A stretch of 64,000 bases of DNA from [Mycoplasma] phocae (GTDB lineage: Bacteria > Bacillota_I > Bacilli_A > Mycoplasmatales > Metamycoplasmataceae), in assembly GCF_003332325.1 (NCBI RefSeq), contig NZ_CP029295.1, positions 558,001-622,000 on the forward strand, read 5' to 3'. Of the stretch, positions 9,873 to 25,427 are shown piece after piece. The notes beneath the pieces were generated by a model, which did no database searches, was not told where the DNA came from, and worked only from the letters and a program-made list of their open reading frames with translations. The translations under genes were made by a program, and so were the position numbers. Every line of letters begins with the position of its first letter. Position 1 is the first letter of the stretch.

Positions 9873-10736
9873 ATTCTCTAAAATATAGGCAAAATAATTT
9901 AAGTAGTCACCCCATATTGTACAAAAACGGTGTACGATTTTATAATCTAATTTTTTGTACTATTTCCAAATTGAAATATCTTATGCATTTGTTAATTTCA
10001 CCCACATTATCTGGAAATTTAAATTGTTATATTTCAAGGATCGATATTTTCTTATTAACGATTAACAAAAAAATATTTTGATTATTTGTTTTATAATGAG
10101 CAGCTTTCAATCAACATTGTTTGCTAACGATTATGATTTTTTAGAAAGCTTTTACATAATTATTTATACATTTAATTTTATGAGCAGTGTGAAAAATTGT
10201 AGAAAACATATTACAGTAGATTTCGTAAAAAAATGAAGATAATATTTTTTACTAGTATATTAAACAAAATATTAAAACAATAATTATTAATTAATTCTAA
10301 GTTAACACCCATAATTTTGTAATATTAACTAATTGTATTTATGGTCATTAATTTAAATAAATTATCTTAAATGAATATACAAATTATTCGAATAATAATT
10401 AATTATAGGCTTATTGTTTAATTTATAATAGAAGCTAATATTTATAAATCTAATTTAAATTTGAATTGTTAGTTGTTAAAAAAATACATTAATTTAAACT
10501 AAGATCATGTTAGATTTTCAAAGGCATCTTTAATTATCAATATCTATGATTATGTCTTTACTAATTTAAGATAAATTGTCCTACTACTAGTAAATAAATA
10601 ATATTTTATTAAGAAATAATAATTACTAAAAAATGTGAAAATAAAAAAATCATGTTAATACAAATAAGTTGTAATAAACATGAATTTATAATTGGTATTT
10701 TATGATTTGGTTTTACCTAATCATTTCTAGTTTAAA
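9873..10736. other. 0.86-kb AT-rich region without a recognisable gene
   Basis: No coding frame of useful length exists on either strand, even with TGA as Trp. An inverted pair TTGTACAAAAA (about 9918) and TTTTTTGTAC (about 9951) flanks a short segment, but nothing identifies it as an insertion-sequence end. It separates the CRISPR locus from the ribosomal-protein block and may be decayed DNA. Confidence 0.6.
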
Positions 10737-10994
10737 TTATTTTTTTTCAGGATATACTGAAGCAAATTTTCTGTTAATTCTGTTTTCAAATTTTACATAA
10801 CCATCAATTAAAGCAAATAAAGTATCATCTCTTCCACGACCTACATTTTGTCCTGGAAAAATTTTGGTACCTCTTTGTCTATAGATAATGCTACCAGCTA
10901 AAATAAATTGACCATCAGTTGCTTTGACGCCTAAACGTCTACCAGCTGAGTCACGACTATTGGAAGTTGTTCCACCAGATTTCGTATGTGCCAT
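10737..10994 (-). CDS. rpmA: 50S ribosomal protein L27
   Basis: An 85-residue protein, [16 protein letters not shown] and onward, a clear L27, which lies near the peptidyl-transferase centre of the large subunit. It begins one base after the rplU stop, with its AGGTGA binding site inside the end of rplU. Many Firmicutes and mollicutes carry L27 with an N-terminal extension, cut by the protease Prp encoded between rplU and rpmA. Here the N-terminus is the short mature form and no prp lies between the two genes, so the processing step appears to be absent from this locus. Confidence 0.97.
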   Translation of the reverse strand: MAHTKSGGTTSNSRDSAGRRLGVKATDGQFILAGSIIYRQRGTKIFPGQNVGRGRDDTLFALIDGYVKFENRINRKFASVYPEKK

Positions 10995-10995
10995 A

Positions 10996-11298
10996 TTATT
11001 TCACCTTTATTTCTGAGATTTTTACTTTTGTATAGGGTTGACGGTGTCCCAATTTACGTTTATGAGTTGATTTTGCATTATGTCTATAAACAACGATTTT
11101 TTTTGCTTTGCCTTGTTTTTCGATGGTTCCTAAAACAGAAGCAGATTCTAGATAAGGCATGCCAATTTTATCTTCAATAGCTAGGATTTTATCGAAAACA
11201 ACACTGTCGCCTTCGTTTCCAGCTATTTTTTCGATATAAACTATATCGCCTGGCTTAACAATTAATTGTTTTCCGCCAGTTTCAATAATAGCGAACAT
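10996..11298 (-). CDS. rplU: 50S ribosomal protein L21
   Basis: A 100-residue protein starting [18 protein letters not shown], the standard L21 N-terminus. It ends with the basic motif [11 protein letters not shown] typical of the family. L21 binds 23S rRNA in the large subunit. The start has a good binding site (ATAAGGAGAA). It is first in a two-gene operon with rpmA and follows a possible structured leader. The upstream rpoBC unit ends in a terminator at 11405-11463, so rplU-rpmA is probably transcribed separately. Confidence 0.97.
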   Translation of the reverse strand: MFAIIETGGKQLIVKPGDIVYIEKIAGNEGDSVVFDKILAIEDKIGMPYLESASVLGTIEKQGKAKKIVVYRHNAKSTHKRKLGHRQPYTKVKISEIKVK

Positions 11299-11375
11299 AT
11301 TTTCTCCTTATAGTTTGTCACATCCTCAAGGTACTATTGCTAGTTTGTGAACCTCTTTAGTATGGTTACTATATA
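11299..11375 (-). promoter_or_regulatory. Possible L21 leader RNA
   Basis: The 5' region of rplU on the minus strand is less AT-rich than the flanks and can pair with itself (for example TCACA with TGTGA around GAGGTTCACA and GAGGATGTGAC). Firmicutes commonly have an autoregulatory L21 leader at this place. Position and pairing suit such an element, but I could not check it against a covariance model. Confidence 0.4.
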
Positions 11376-11404
11376 AGTAACTTATTGATTATATCAAAAT
11401 ATAT

Positions 11405-11463
11405 AAAAAAACACTAAATAAACATGGATAAAATTTAAACAAGTTTATTTTTGTGTTTTTTAT
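11405..11463 (-). terminator. Terminator of the rpoB-rpoC operon
   Basis: A long imperfect stem just after the rpoC stop: AAAACACAAAAATAAAC pairs with GTTTATTTAGTGTTTT, followed on the minus strand by a T run. The position between rpoC and rplU fits a factor-independent terminator. Confidence 0.75.
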
Positions 11464-11475
11464 GATTAAATCTTA

Positions 11476-15920
<4,445 letters not shown>

Positions 15921-15921
<1 letters not shown>

Positions 15922-18900
15922 TATTCTGTTCCTCCTTCAAATTCTTGGTGATATTTAGTATCAATTCTTTCAATGCCATCATCAATATCATTATCAGATT
16001 CTTTTTCATGGGCTTCTAGTTTAATTCCTAAACCACGTAGTTCATATGCTAAAACGTTAAATGATTCTGGCATACCTGGTTTTGGAAGTTTAGTATTTCT
16101 AGCTAAGGCATTATATAATTGATTTCTTCCGATGATATTATCTGACTTATAAGTTAGCAATTCTTGTAAAACATTTGCAGCACCATATGATTCAATTGCT
16201 CAGGTTTCCATTTCCCCAAATCTTTGTCCACCATTTTGACTTTTTCCACCAAGTGGTTGTTGAGTAATTAGTGAATATGGTCCAACTGAACGAGCATGCA
16301 TTTTGTCATCTACCATGTGATATAGTTTTAAATAATACATAATTCCCACAGAAATTGGATTATCAAATGGTTCACCAGTTTTACCATCATAAACAACAGT
16401 TTTTCCGGTTATATCCATATCAGCTTCATGTAAAATTTCACGAATTTGATTATGTGTTATTCCATCAAAAATTGGAGTAACAAATTTAGTATTCAGTTTT
16501 TTTGCTGCAGAGCCTAAGTGAAGCTCTAGAATTTGTCCAATGTTCATCCGAGAAGGAACGCCTTGTGGGTTTAGAACAATATCAAGTGGTGTACCATCTT
16601 CTAAATATGGCATTTCTTCAACTGGTAAAATAATTGAAACAACCCCTTTATTACCATGACGACCAGCCATTTTATCCCCAACTTTAATTTTACGTTTTTG
16701 AGCAATTGAAACTTTAACTATTTTTTCAATTCCATCTTCAAGTTGATCACCTGTTTCGCGGCTTAAAATATCAATAGCAACAACAGTTCCGTTATGACCG
16801 TGTTTTACTTTTAAAGATGTATCTTTTCTAGAAGCAGTTTTTTGCCCAAAAATTGCGGCCATTAGTTTTTCTTCTGGTGTTGGATTTTCTTCACCTTTTG
16901 GTGAGGTTCTACCGACTAAAATATCTCCGGCACTAACTTCTGATCCAACCTTAACAATACCATTCTCATCAAGGAAACGCTTTGAAAAGTTCGATACATT
17001 CGGAATTTCATTGGTAAGCTGATCTTCACCTGCTTTTGAATGTCTAAATTGAATGGTTTGTTCTTCAATATGAATAGAAGTATAAACATCATCTTTTACT
17101 AAACGTTCTGATAAAACAACAGCATCTTCATAGTTATAACCATGTCAAGTGGTAAATCCAACTAAAACATTTTTTCCTAATGCTAATTCACCATCTTTCA
17201 TTGAAGGACCATCTACTAAAAGATCTCCTTCTTTAATTTCATCCCCAACTTTTACTAATGGGATTTGGTGAATCAATGTTCCTTGATTACTTCTCTCAAA
17301 TGTTCTCAAATGGTAAGAATCTAGTTTGCTAAGACCAGTTGGTAAAATTTTAATTACACTGGCATCAACATATTTCACAATTCCGCCACGTTTAGCTGAA
17401 ATATTTGTTGAAGAGAATTTAGCTACATCCGCTTCAACTCCTGTCGCAACCAAAGGACTTTCAGGGAATAGTACCGGAACAGCTTGACGTTGCATGTTTG
17501 ATCCCATAAGTGCACGGTTAGCATCATCATTTTCTAAAAATGGAATTGCTGAGGCTGCTATTGAAGTCATTTGACGATTAGATACCCCAACAAAGTCTAC
17601 TTCTTCAGCATCAACTTCAACATATTCATTATCTCGTCTAACAATAACTTTGTCATCAATAATATAATTATTTTTAATTTTAACAGTTGATTGAGCAAAG
17701 GTATAACCAGCTTCTTCAATTGCTGTTAAATATTTAGGTTCTGAAAAATCAACAACACGATCCTTAACAGGGAAATATGGTGATTGAATAAAACCATATT
17801 TATCAATTTTAGCAAATGATGCTAAGTTCAAAATTAGTCCAATGTTAGGTCCTTCAGGAGTTTCGATTGGACAAATTCGACCAAAGTGGGTTGGGTGAAC
17901 ATCCCGAACTTCAAATTGTGCAGTATCACGGTTTAGCCCTCTTGGTCCAAGTGAAGTAATTCTTCTCTTATTAGAAATTTCAGCCAAAGGGTTACATTGG
18001 TCCATAAATTGAGAAAGTTTAGAAGTATTGAAAAATGATTTAAATTGATTAAAAATAGGTTTATTATTTGTTACATTTTTAGGAGTAATTTTTTCAATAT
18101 CTTTTGTTGAAATTCTTTCTTTTGTGTTTTTTTCTAATTTTATAAGCCCAACACGGAATTGATTTTGTAATAATTCCCCAATTGTAACAATTCTTTTATT
18201 AACAAGTGAGTCAGGATCATCATCGATTCCTACTTTTGAAAGTAAATTAAAGTAATATGATATTGTTGCAATTAAATCTGGAATTAATAAAAATCTTTCA
18301 GTAGCAGTTGGATCATTTCCAAGAACCTGAATTTTATTATCTTCATTCATATCTTTTTCAGTTGGATAAATTAAAATTGAAGTTACATATAAACGATTAT
18401 ATAAATTTGAATTGCCTGGTAAATCAAGTTGACTTTCATAAACACGTTCAGAAATATCCGGTAGTTTTCACATTGGAATAATTCCTAAACTAAACTCATT
18501 ATGAATTTTTCTAGCAATTTCTCATGTTATAAATAGCCCTTTTTCATATAGAAGTTCACCTTCATTTGAATAAATGTTTTCAGCTAGATATGAATTAACA
18601 ATTCTTTCCATAACATTTAGCTTACGATTTAATGTGAAACGACCAGTTTCAGAAAGGTTATATCTTTTTTCGTTAAATAATGTTGAAGGAATCAAATTAC
18701 GAGCAGATTCCGCTGTCATCCGATCACCTTTTCTAATTAATCGATAAATTGTTTCTTGTGCTTCAGCAATCATTGATTCAGTATCAAGACCAGTAACTTT
18801 GTCACGTTTTATCGTTTCTTCTAATTCTGGAACTGATCCAAACATTTTTCTAATTCCATTTTCAGTAAAACCAAGTGCCTTTAAAAATGTTGTTAATAAA

Positions 18901-19514
18901 AACGATTTATTTTTATCGATGTGAATTTTAATTGTGTCAGGATTAGATGAGGTAACTTTATGATAAATTTCAACCCAAGATCCAAGTTGAGGAATAATTT
19001 CAACTTTATTAAATAAGTCATTAGCTTGTTTATTTCTTACATTAACTCCAAAATAAACACCTGTTGACCTAATTAATTGGGAAACAATAACTTTTTCAGA
19101 ACCATTAATGATAAAAGATCCACCATGTGTCATGATGGGAATTTCAGCGAAAACAACTTCACTATCTTCAACTTCTCCAGTCTCAGTATTAATTTGTCTT
19201 AACTTGGCCTTTAACTTTCCTTGATATGAAGATCCTTTTTGTTTTGCTTCTTTAATACATTCATATTCTGATTTTTTTGGAATTTCAAAATGTGCAGTGT
19301 TATGAACATATTGAATTGTTACTTTACCACGAGCTTCAATTGGATATATATTTCTTAACTCTTCTTCGATTCCTTCCTTAATAAACTTTTCAACTGATTC
19401 CCTTTGCATCATTAAGAAATCTGGTGTGTCGAATTTTTTTTGACTAATCGAATAATCTCTTCGTTCAGTAATCGGACCAAATTTTCTAAGTTCATATTTT
19501 GACATATTTGCCAT
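15921..19514 (-). CDS. rpoB: DNA-directed RNA polymerase subunit beta
   Basis: A 1197-residue frame with TGA as Trp. Conserved stretches include [13 protein letters not shown] and [18 protein letters not shown] of the catalytic core, [10 protein letters not shown], and [16 protein letters not shown] near the end. I placed the start at 19514 ([14 protein letters not shown]) rather than an ATG 12 bases earlier. GAGG lies 6 nt before the later codon, while the earlier one has no binding site. It overlaps rpoC by one base. A terminator after rplL (19596-19622) suggests rpoBC has its own promoter in the short gap upstream, although this promoter is not obvious. Confidence 0.97.
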
Positions 19515-19595
19515 ACCGTACCTCATTTATATTTTTTAATATTTTGCTAAATATTTATTTTTTTTGATATAACACGCATACACGCGCTAAAAATA

Positions 19596-19622
19596 AGCAA
19601 AAAAGGCTCTTATAAGCCTATT
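19596..19622 (-). terminator. Terminator after rplL
   Basis: A stem AGGCTTATAAGAGCCT (minus strand) followed by TTTTTTGCTT, placed between the rplL stop and the rpoB start. It would end or attenuate the rplJ-rplL transcript ahead of rpoBC. Confidence 0.7.
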
Positions 19623-19638
19623 TTGATTGCTTTAGTTA

Positions 19639-20013
19639 CTAGTCTAAAGTAACTTCAGCTTTAACTTCTGCTAATTTAGCTTTAATAGCTTCAGCTTCTT
19701 CTTTCTTAACATTTTCTTTTAAAACTGCTGGTGCTGATTCAACTAATTTTTTAGCATCCATAAGTCCTAAACCTAATAAATCTTTAACTGCTTTAATAAC
19801 AGCTAATTTATTTCCACCGTCTGATTTTAAAGTAATGTTGAACATTGTTTTTTCTTCAACAGCTTCAGCTGCAGCAGAAGGAGCAGCAGCTGCTACGATA
19901 GCAGTAGGATCAATTCCAAATTCTTCTTTTAATCCTTCTACTAATTCCATAACTTCTTTAATGTTCATTTCTTTTAATGATTGAACAAATTCTTCTTTTG
20001 TTAATTTTGCCAT
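19639..20013 (-). CDS. rplL: 50S ribosomal protein L7/L12
   Basis: A 124-residue protein. The N-terminal dimerisation segment begins [20 protein letters not shown]. It is followed by an Ala-rich hinge ([10 protein letters not shown]) and the C-terminal domain with [16 protein letters not shown], which recruits translation factors. It forms the ribosomal stalk with L10, whose gene lies 27 nt upstream. A good binding site (TTAAGGAGAA) precedes the ATG. It is followed by a terminator-like stem. Confidence 0.98.
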   Translation of the reverse strand: MAKLTKEEFVQSLKEMNIKEVMELVEGLKEEFGIDPTAIVAAAAPSAAAEAVEEKTMFNITLKSDGGNKLAVIKAVKDLLGLGLMDAKKLVESAPAVLKENVKKEEAEAIKAKLAEVKAEVTLD

Positions 20014-20040
20014 AATATTCTCCTTAATTTAATAATTATT

Positions 20041-20538
20041 TTATTCTGATACTTTTCCTTGTTTTACTAATTCATTTAAACCAATTGCTAAATTTTTCAA
20101 TGGTGTAAGTAATGAATTTCCAAGAATCAATAATGATTCTTCGTATGAAGGAAGTTTTGCTATTTCATTTAATGTTTGCGCATTAACTACTTTATCTTCA
20201 TAAATTCCAGCTACAAGTTCTAATGCAGGAAATTCTTTTTTCAATTTTACTAAAGTTTTTAAAGCGGTTAAATCATCTTCTTTAGCAAAGGCAAAGATAT
20301 TTTGCCCTTTTAAAGCATCACTTAATTCTGCGTAATTTAAAGTATTTAGTGATTGTTTAACAAGTCTATTTTTATAAACTTTTAATAAAACACCTAATTT
20401 TGCTAATTCACCACGGATTTTTTGTAATGATACAACATCAATAGTTTTATAACTAGCAACATATAGAGCTTTTGACTCATTAATGTTTTTGGTGATTTCA
20501 TCAACAACTAATACTTTCGCATCGCGTAAAGCACTCAT
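20041..20538 (-). CDS. rplJ: 50S ribosomal protein L10
   Basis: A 165-residue protein, MSALRDAKVLVVDEITKN and onward, of normal L10 length. It anchors L7/L12 dimers at the stalk base. I chose the ATG at 20538 because AAGGAGGAGTC stands just before it. An in-frame ATG 27 bases upstream lacks a binding site. It is the first gene of the rplJ-rplL operon, behind a structured leader and an extended -10 promoter, which fits the usual feedback control of this operon by L10-L12. Confidence 0.97.
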   Translation of the reverse strand: MSALRDAKVLVVDEITKNINESKALYVASYKTIDVVSLQKIRGELAKLGVLLKVYKNRLVKQSLNTLNYAELSDALKGQNIFAFAKEDDLTALKTLVKLKKEFPALELVAGIYEDKVVNAQTLNEIAKLPSYEESLLILGNSLLTPLKNLAIGLNELVKQGKVSE

Positions 20539-20544
20539 GTGACT

Positions 20545-20632
20545 CCTCCTTATTATTATATGCAATATAGTATAAAGCGAAAGATACTCGGTAACATATT
20601 AAGCATAAGCTGTTACTGTCTTCATATATTGC
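20545..20632 (-). promoter_or_regulatory. Ribosomal protein L10 leader RNA
   Basis: Between the promoter and rplJ the transcript can form a long-range stem from GCAATATA near its 5' end and TATATTGC near the ribosome binding site. It encloses a branched region with CAGTAACAG and TGTTACCG. The position and architecture match the L10 leader that L10-L12 binds to repress its own synthesis in Gram-positive relatives. The family assignment is by context and pairing only. Confidence 0.6.
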
Positions 20633-20638
20633 TTGCTT

Positions 20639-20647
20639 ATTATACCA
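20639..20647 (-). promoter_or_regulatory. rplJL promoter (extended -10)
   Basis: On the minus strand TGGTATAAT is a perfect extended -10 element (TGnTATAAT), occupying 20639-20647. It predicts transcription starting near 20632, giving a 5' leader of about 95 nt before rplJ. Confidence 0.6.
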
Positions 20648-20682
20648 TAAAATTAATTTTTAATAACTAATTAAATTTATCA

Positions 20683-22164
20683 TTATTTATGAAAGAAATT
20701 ATTAACTTCATAATTTGGATCTTCGGTTAAATTAATTCCCAATTTTTTATAAATATCACGGTCATTTTCTGATAGGATAACAGTGGAATGAGCATCAGCA
20801 TTTTTTAGAAGTGGTAAGGCAAGTAAAGCTCGTTTGGCATGGTCATTTGATTTAGCACTAATTGATAACGCAATTAAAGTTTCATTCATATGCAAACGTG
20901 GATTTTTATTATGAAGATATTTAGTTTTTAGGTTTTGAACCAATTTAATTACATCGGAGTCCAGTAGATCAATATCATAACTAATATTTGCTAAATATTT
21001 TAAAGCATTCAATAAAGCAGCGGCAGATGGACCTAATAAATTTGATGTTTTTCCATTAATAATATGATGATTATCTAATAAAAAACAAACGGCTGGTTTT
21101 TTTGTTTTTTCAAATAATTTATGTGCTCCTTGAATAGCGGGATTAACTGAATAATCAATTTTATTAGTTGACATAATCTTTTCAATTTTTTCAATTGGTT
21201 CAAAATTACATAAATCTTTTTTAAAATCAACAATATTCTTAAAATAACGACGAATGATTTCTTTTTTTGCTGCTAATTTCGCTTCATCTTCGTTACTAAT
21301 ACAAAATCCAACCATGTTAACTCCCATATCAGTCGGAGAGAAATATGGACTATCACCATCATAAATTTTCATTAAAAGATTATTTAAAATGGGGAATGCA
21401 GCAATATCACGATTATAGTTAGTTGCCTTTTTGTTGTATTTATTTAAATAAAAAGGATCAACCATATTCATGTCGTTTAAATCAGCGGTAGCTGCTTCAT
21501 ATGCTAAGTTAATTGGATGATTTACATCTAAATTTCAAATGGGAAATGTTTCAAATTTAGCATATCCTGATTTAATATTATTTTTAGCATCATGATATAT
21601 TTGACTAAGAGCAACAGCAAGTTTCCCAGAACCAGGTCCTGGAGCTGTGACTACTACTAATTCTTTTTCAGTTTTAACGTATTCATTTTTACCGAATCCA
21701 TCTTCAGAAATAATTAAATCAATATCATTTGGATAATTCTTAATTGCATAGTGACATGCTACTTTGATGCCAAGAGACAATAATTTATGTTTAAATTTTT
21801 TAGCAAGAATTTGATTTTCATATTGAGTTATTACTACATTATTCACTATTAAATCATATGATCTTAATGAATCAATTAATCGCAAAACATCTTGGTCATA
21901 ACTTATACCGATATCGGCGCGAAGCTTATGTTTTTCAATATCATTTGCTGAAACAACAATAATAATTTCCATTTTTTCTTTCAACTTTAATAGCATTTCT
22001 AATTTGACATTATTATTAAATCCTGGTAAAACTCGAGCTGCATGAAAATCATTGATTAATTTTCCACCAAATTCCAAATATAATTTATGCCCAAATTTAG
22101 TTATTCTTTCTTCAATTTTTTTGGATTGTAAATCAATATATTTTTTATTATCAAAAGCAATCAT
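20683..22164 (-). CDS. DUF1846 domain protein (UPF0371 family)
   Basis: A 493-residue protein joined across one Trp TGA. It matches the DUF1846 (UPF0371) family of Firmicutes: N-terminal AFDNKKYIDLQSKKIEERI, the phosphate-loop-like APGPGSGKLAVALSQIYHD near residue 185, and FSPTDMGVNMVGFCI further on. The family is widespread in lactic-acid bacteria and mycoplasmas. Its biochemical role is not established, although a nucleotide-binding P-loop-like segment is seen. It is an isolated gene between the rplJL operon and fusA, with the fusA terminator lying just upstream of its start. Confidence 0.9.
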
Positions 22165-22224
22165 TTATAACCTCTTTTTTATATTAAATATTAACTTAAT
22201 TATATAATAATTAAATTTTATAAA

Positions 22225-22257
22225 ATAAAAAAAATACATCAAGTGATTGATGCATTT
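22225..22257 (-). terminator. Terminator of the rpsL-rpsG-fusA operon
   Basis: A stem TGCATCAA-tcac-TTGATGTA followed by eight T on the minus strand, directly after the fusA stop. This is a good factor-independent terminator. Confidence 0.85.
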
Positions 22258-22262
22258 TATAA

Positions 22263-24356
22263 TTAATCTTCGTCAACTAAAATTTTTCCGCCACGTTTTT
22301 TGATGATATCATCTGATAAATTACGTGGTAATTTTTCATAGTGATCAAATCACATTTGATATGTTCCACGACCAGTAGTCATTGATCTTAATTGAGTTGC
22401 ATATCCAAACATTTCACTTAAAGGAATGTATGATTTAATAACATGTGCGCCGTCATTTCTTGTTTCATTATCACGAACTTGACCACGTCTTCTTGAAATA
22501 TCACCCATAACATCTCCGAAGAAATCTTCAGGAACGACAACAGCGACATCCATAATAGGTTCTAATAAAACTGTTCCTAATGCTTCACGACCTTTAGTTA
22601 ATGATTTTGAAGCGGCAATTTTATATGCTAATTCTGATGAATCGACTTCATGGTATGACCCATCAAATAAAGTAGCTTTAATGTCGATCATTGGATATCC
22701 AGCTAAAATACCAATATCCATTTTTTCTCTAAGTCCTTTTTCAATTGATTTTATATATTCCTTAGGAATTTTTCCACCAACAATTTTATCGACAAATTCA
22801 AAACCGCCATCTGGATTAGGTTCATATTTAATTCAAACATGACCATATTGACCTTTACCACCAGATTGTTTCTTATGAATTCCTTCAACTTCAGCAGCTT
22901 TGGTAATAGTTTCACGATATGAAACTTGTGGAGCTCCAACAGTTACTTCAACTTTAAATTCACGTTTTAAACGGTCAACAATAATATCTAAGTGAAGTTC
23001 ACCCATTCCAGCAATAATGGTTTGTCCGGTTTCTTCATCGGTGTAGTATCTAAATGTTGGATCTTCAGCGCCTAATCTTTGTAACGCTAATGAAAGTTTT
23101 TCCGATGCGTCTTTTGTTTTTGGTTCAATTGCTTGAGAAATAACAGGTTCTGGGAAATTCATATTTTCCAAAACTATGTCTTTATGTTTTTCATCAATTA
23201 AAGTATCACCTGTTGTTGTGAATTTTAAACCAACAGCAGCAGCAATGTCACCTGTTCTAACTTCTTCAATATCCATACGGTGATTAGCATGCATTAACAA
23301 AATTCTACTTAATCTTTCTTTTTCACCTTTAGTTGAGTTAAATACGTATGAACCCTTATTAATTGATCCTGAATAAACCCTAAAGAAAGTTAAATTTCCA
23401 ACAAATGGGTCATTCATAACTTTAAATGCTAGAGATGAGAAAAATCCTTCATCAGAAGCTGGGATTTGAATTTCCGATTCACCTTTATATGCTTTAATTG
23501 CAGGAATATCAACAGGTGAAGGTAGATAGTTTACAATTGCATCAAGCATAAATTTAACACCTTTATTTTTAAATGATGTTCCACACACAACTGGGAAATA
23601 TTGTGCGGTAATTGTTGCTTTTCTAAGTGCCTTTTTCATTAATTCGGCAGAAACTTCACCCTCATTTAAAATTAAATCCATTACTTCTTCATCATAATCA
23701 GCTAGTGATTCTGCTAAAGAAGAACGCATTAATTCAGCTTCATCTTTTAAATATTCAGGAATTGGAATTTCTTTTGCATTTTCATCAACAGAACCATCAA
23801 ATTCATAAGCCTTCATTTCAACTAAATCAATTACACCATTGAATTGTGCTTCTTCACCAATATTCAATTGAATTGCGTGAGCATTTGCTCCTAGTAATTT
23901 TCTTAGTGATTCAACCGAAGCTTTAAAGTTAGCTCCCATTTTATCCATTTTGTTAACATAAACAATTCTTGGAACGCCATAGTTAGTTGCTTGTCTTCAA
24001 ACAGTTTCAGTTTGAGGTTCAACACCACTTTGGGCATCTAAAACGGCAACGGCACCGTCTAGTACTCTAAGTGAACGTTCAACTTCAATGGTGAAGTCAA
24101 CGTGACCTGGGGTATCAATAATATTTAATCTTTTACCTTTTCAATAAGCTGTGGTAGCAGCAGAGGTAATAGTAATTCCTCTTTCTTGTTCCTGTGCCAT
24201 TCAGTCCATTTGTGAAGCACCTTCATGTGTTTCACCAATTTTATGAATTTTTCCAGTGTGATATAGAACTCTTTCAGTGGTAGTAGTTTTACCAGCATCA
24301 ATGTGTGCCATAATACCGATGTTACGGTAATCTTCAATTTTATATTCTCTTGCCAT
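22263..24356 (-). CDS. fusA: Elongation factor G
   Basis: A 697-residue translational GTPase that moves tRNAs and mRNA after peptide-bond formation. G1 is seen in [18 protein letters not shown] and G3 in [16 protein letters not shown], with [13 protein letters not shown] carrying NKMD (G4). Later domains include [23 protein letters not shown] (broken here by quoting parts: [10 protein letters not shown] and GMGELHLD). It has a binding site TAGGAAAAG overlapping the rpsG stop region. It is the third gene of the conserved rpsL-rpsG-fusA operon and ends before a strong terminator. Confidence 0.98.
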
Positions 24357-24367
24357 AACTTTTCCTA

Positions 24368-24838
24368 TTATCATCTAAAGTGAGCAAATGCTTTATTTGA
24401 TTCTGCCATTTTATGGGTATCTTCACGTTTTTTAATAGCGCCACCCATTTTATTTGAGGCATCAATAATTTCATTAGCTAACTTTTCTTCCATTGTTTTA
24501 TCATTTCTTAATCTAGCATATTGAATTAGTCATCTTAATGCTAAGGTTTGTTTTCTTTTAGAACTAACTTCACAAGGAACTTGGTAGTTTGACCCACCAA
24601 CTCTTCTTGATCTAACTTCTAGTTGTGGACTAATGTTTTCTAATGCGCTATTAAAAACTTCAATAGCTTCTTTGCCAGTTTTGGTATTCACAATTTTAAA
24701 TGCATTGTATAAGATGTTTTCAGCGATTGATTTTTTACCATCAAGCATAATAGTATTAATTAGTTTGGTAATAATTTTAGAGTTAAAAACTGGATCTGCT
24801 AAAACTTCTCTCACAGGTGCTTTGTGTTTTCTTGACAT
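24368..24838 (-). CDS. rpsG: 30S ribosomal protein S7
   Basis: A 156-residue protein beginning [18 protein letters not shown], with the family motif [16 protein letters not shown] and the C-terminal [10 protein letters not shown]-type end ([10 protein letters not shown]). S7 starts assembly of the 30S head and binds near the exit site. It sits between rpsL and fusA. The last Trp is a TGA codon followed directly by TAA. The usual operon order supports co-transcription. Confidence 0.97.
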
Positions 24839-24858
24839 AATAATTCCTTTCTAATTTT

Positions 24859-25275
24859 CTAATTACTTTTTGGTTTTTTAGTTCCGTATAGTGAACGAGC
24901 TTGTTTTCTTTTATCAACTCCGGCTGCATCTTGAGTACCACGAACTATTGTATATCTAACTCCAGGTAAGTCTTTAACTTTACCGCCACGAATTAAAACA
25001 ACAGAGTGTTCTTGTAAATTGTGACCTTCTCCTGGGATATAAGCTGTTACTTCTTGACCATTTGATAATCTAGCACGAGCATATTTACGAATAGCTGAGT
25101 TAGGTTTTTTAGGTGTCATAGTAGCCACACGAGTACATACCCCACGTTTAAATGGCGCAGGGATTAGTTTTTCTTTTTTGTGTAAAGAGTTATACATTTT
25201 TCCTAAAGCAGGAGCTTTAGTTTTTCTGGTTTTATCTTTACGGCCTTGCTTTACTAATTGAGCAATTGTAGGCAT
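24859..25275 (-). CDS. rpsL: 30S ribosomal protein S12
   Basis: A 138-residue protein starting [18 protein letters not shown], with the conserved [17 protein letters not shown] and [18 protein letters not shown] segments. S12 shapes the decoding centre. The lysine positions linked to streptomycin response in other bacteria (PKKPNS and VKDLPGVRY) look wild-type. It is first in the rpsL-rpsG-fusA operon, with an AAAGAAAGGAAT binding site and a candidate promoter about 75 nt upstream. Confidence 0.98.
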   Translation of the reverse strand: MPTIAQLVKQGRKDKTRKTKAPALGKMYNSLHKKEKLIPAPFKRGVCTRVATMTPKKPNSAIRKYARARLSNGQEVTAYIPGEGHNLQEHSVVLIRGGKVKDLPGVRYTIVRGTQDAAGVDKRKQARSLYGTKKPKSN

Positions 25276-25351
25276 TTTATTCCTTTCTTTAAAAATACTT
25301 ATGATATTTTATTTTCAATTAAATTATTTTATTATAAATAAATACTAAACA

Positions 25352-25359
25352 ATTATACA
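25352..25359 (-). promoter_or_regulatory. rpsL operon promoter (-10)
   Basis: TGTATAAT on the minus strand (25352-25359), a consensus -10 with an upstream TG, predicts a start near 25345 and a 5' UTR of about 70 nt before rpsL. No clear -35 was found. Confidence 0.5.
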
Positions 25360-25384
25360 ACAACTAAGCCGGTGTTTTATATTT

Positions 25385-25427
25385 TTTTAAAAAATAATTA
25401 AAACTTGCCTGGACCTAGACAAGTTTT
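25385..25427 (-). terminator. Terminator overlapping the lipoprotein gene end
   Basis: A stem of AAAACTTG (25400-25407) and CAAGTTTT (25420-25427) is followed on the minus strand by a T-rich tail (TTTTTTAAAAAAAT). One arm encodes the last codons of the preceding lipoprotein gene, so the stop codon lies in the loop. Confidence 0.75.

Noticed and set aside
9910-9960. TTGTACAAAAA / TTTTTTGTAC inverted pair as an insertion-sequence end
   Set aside because: The pair encloses only a few tens of bases and no transposase fragment is recognisable nearby.
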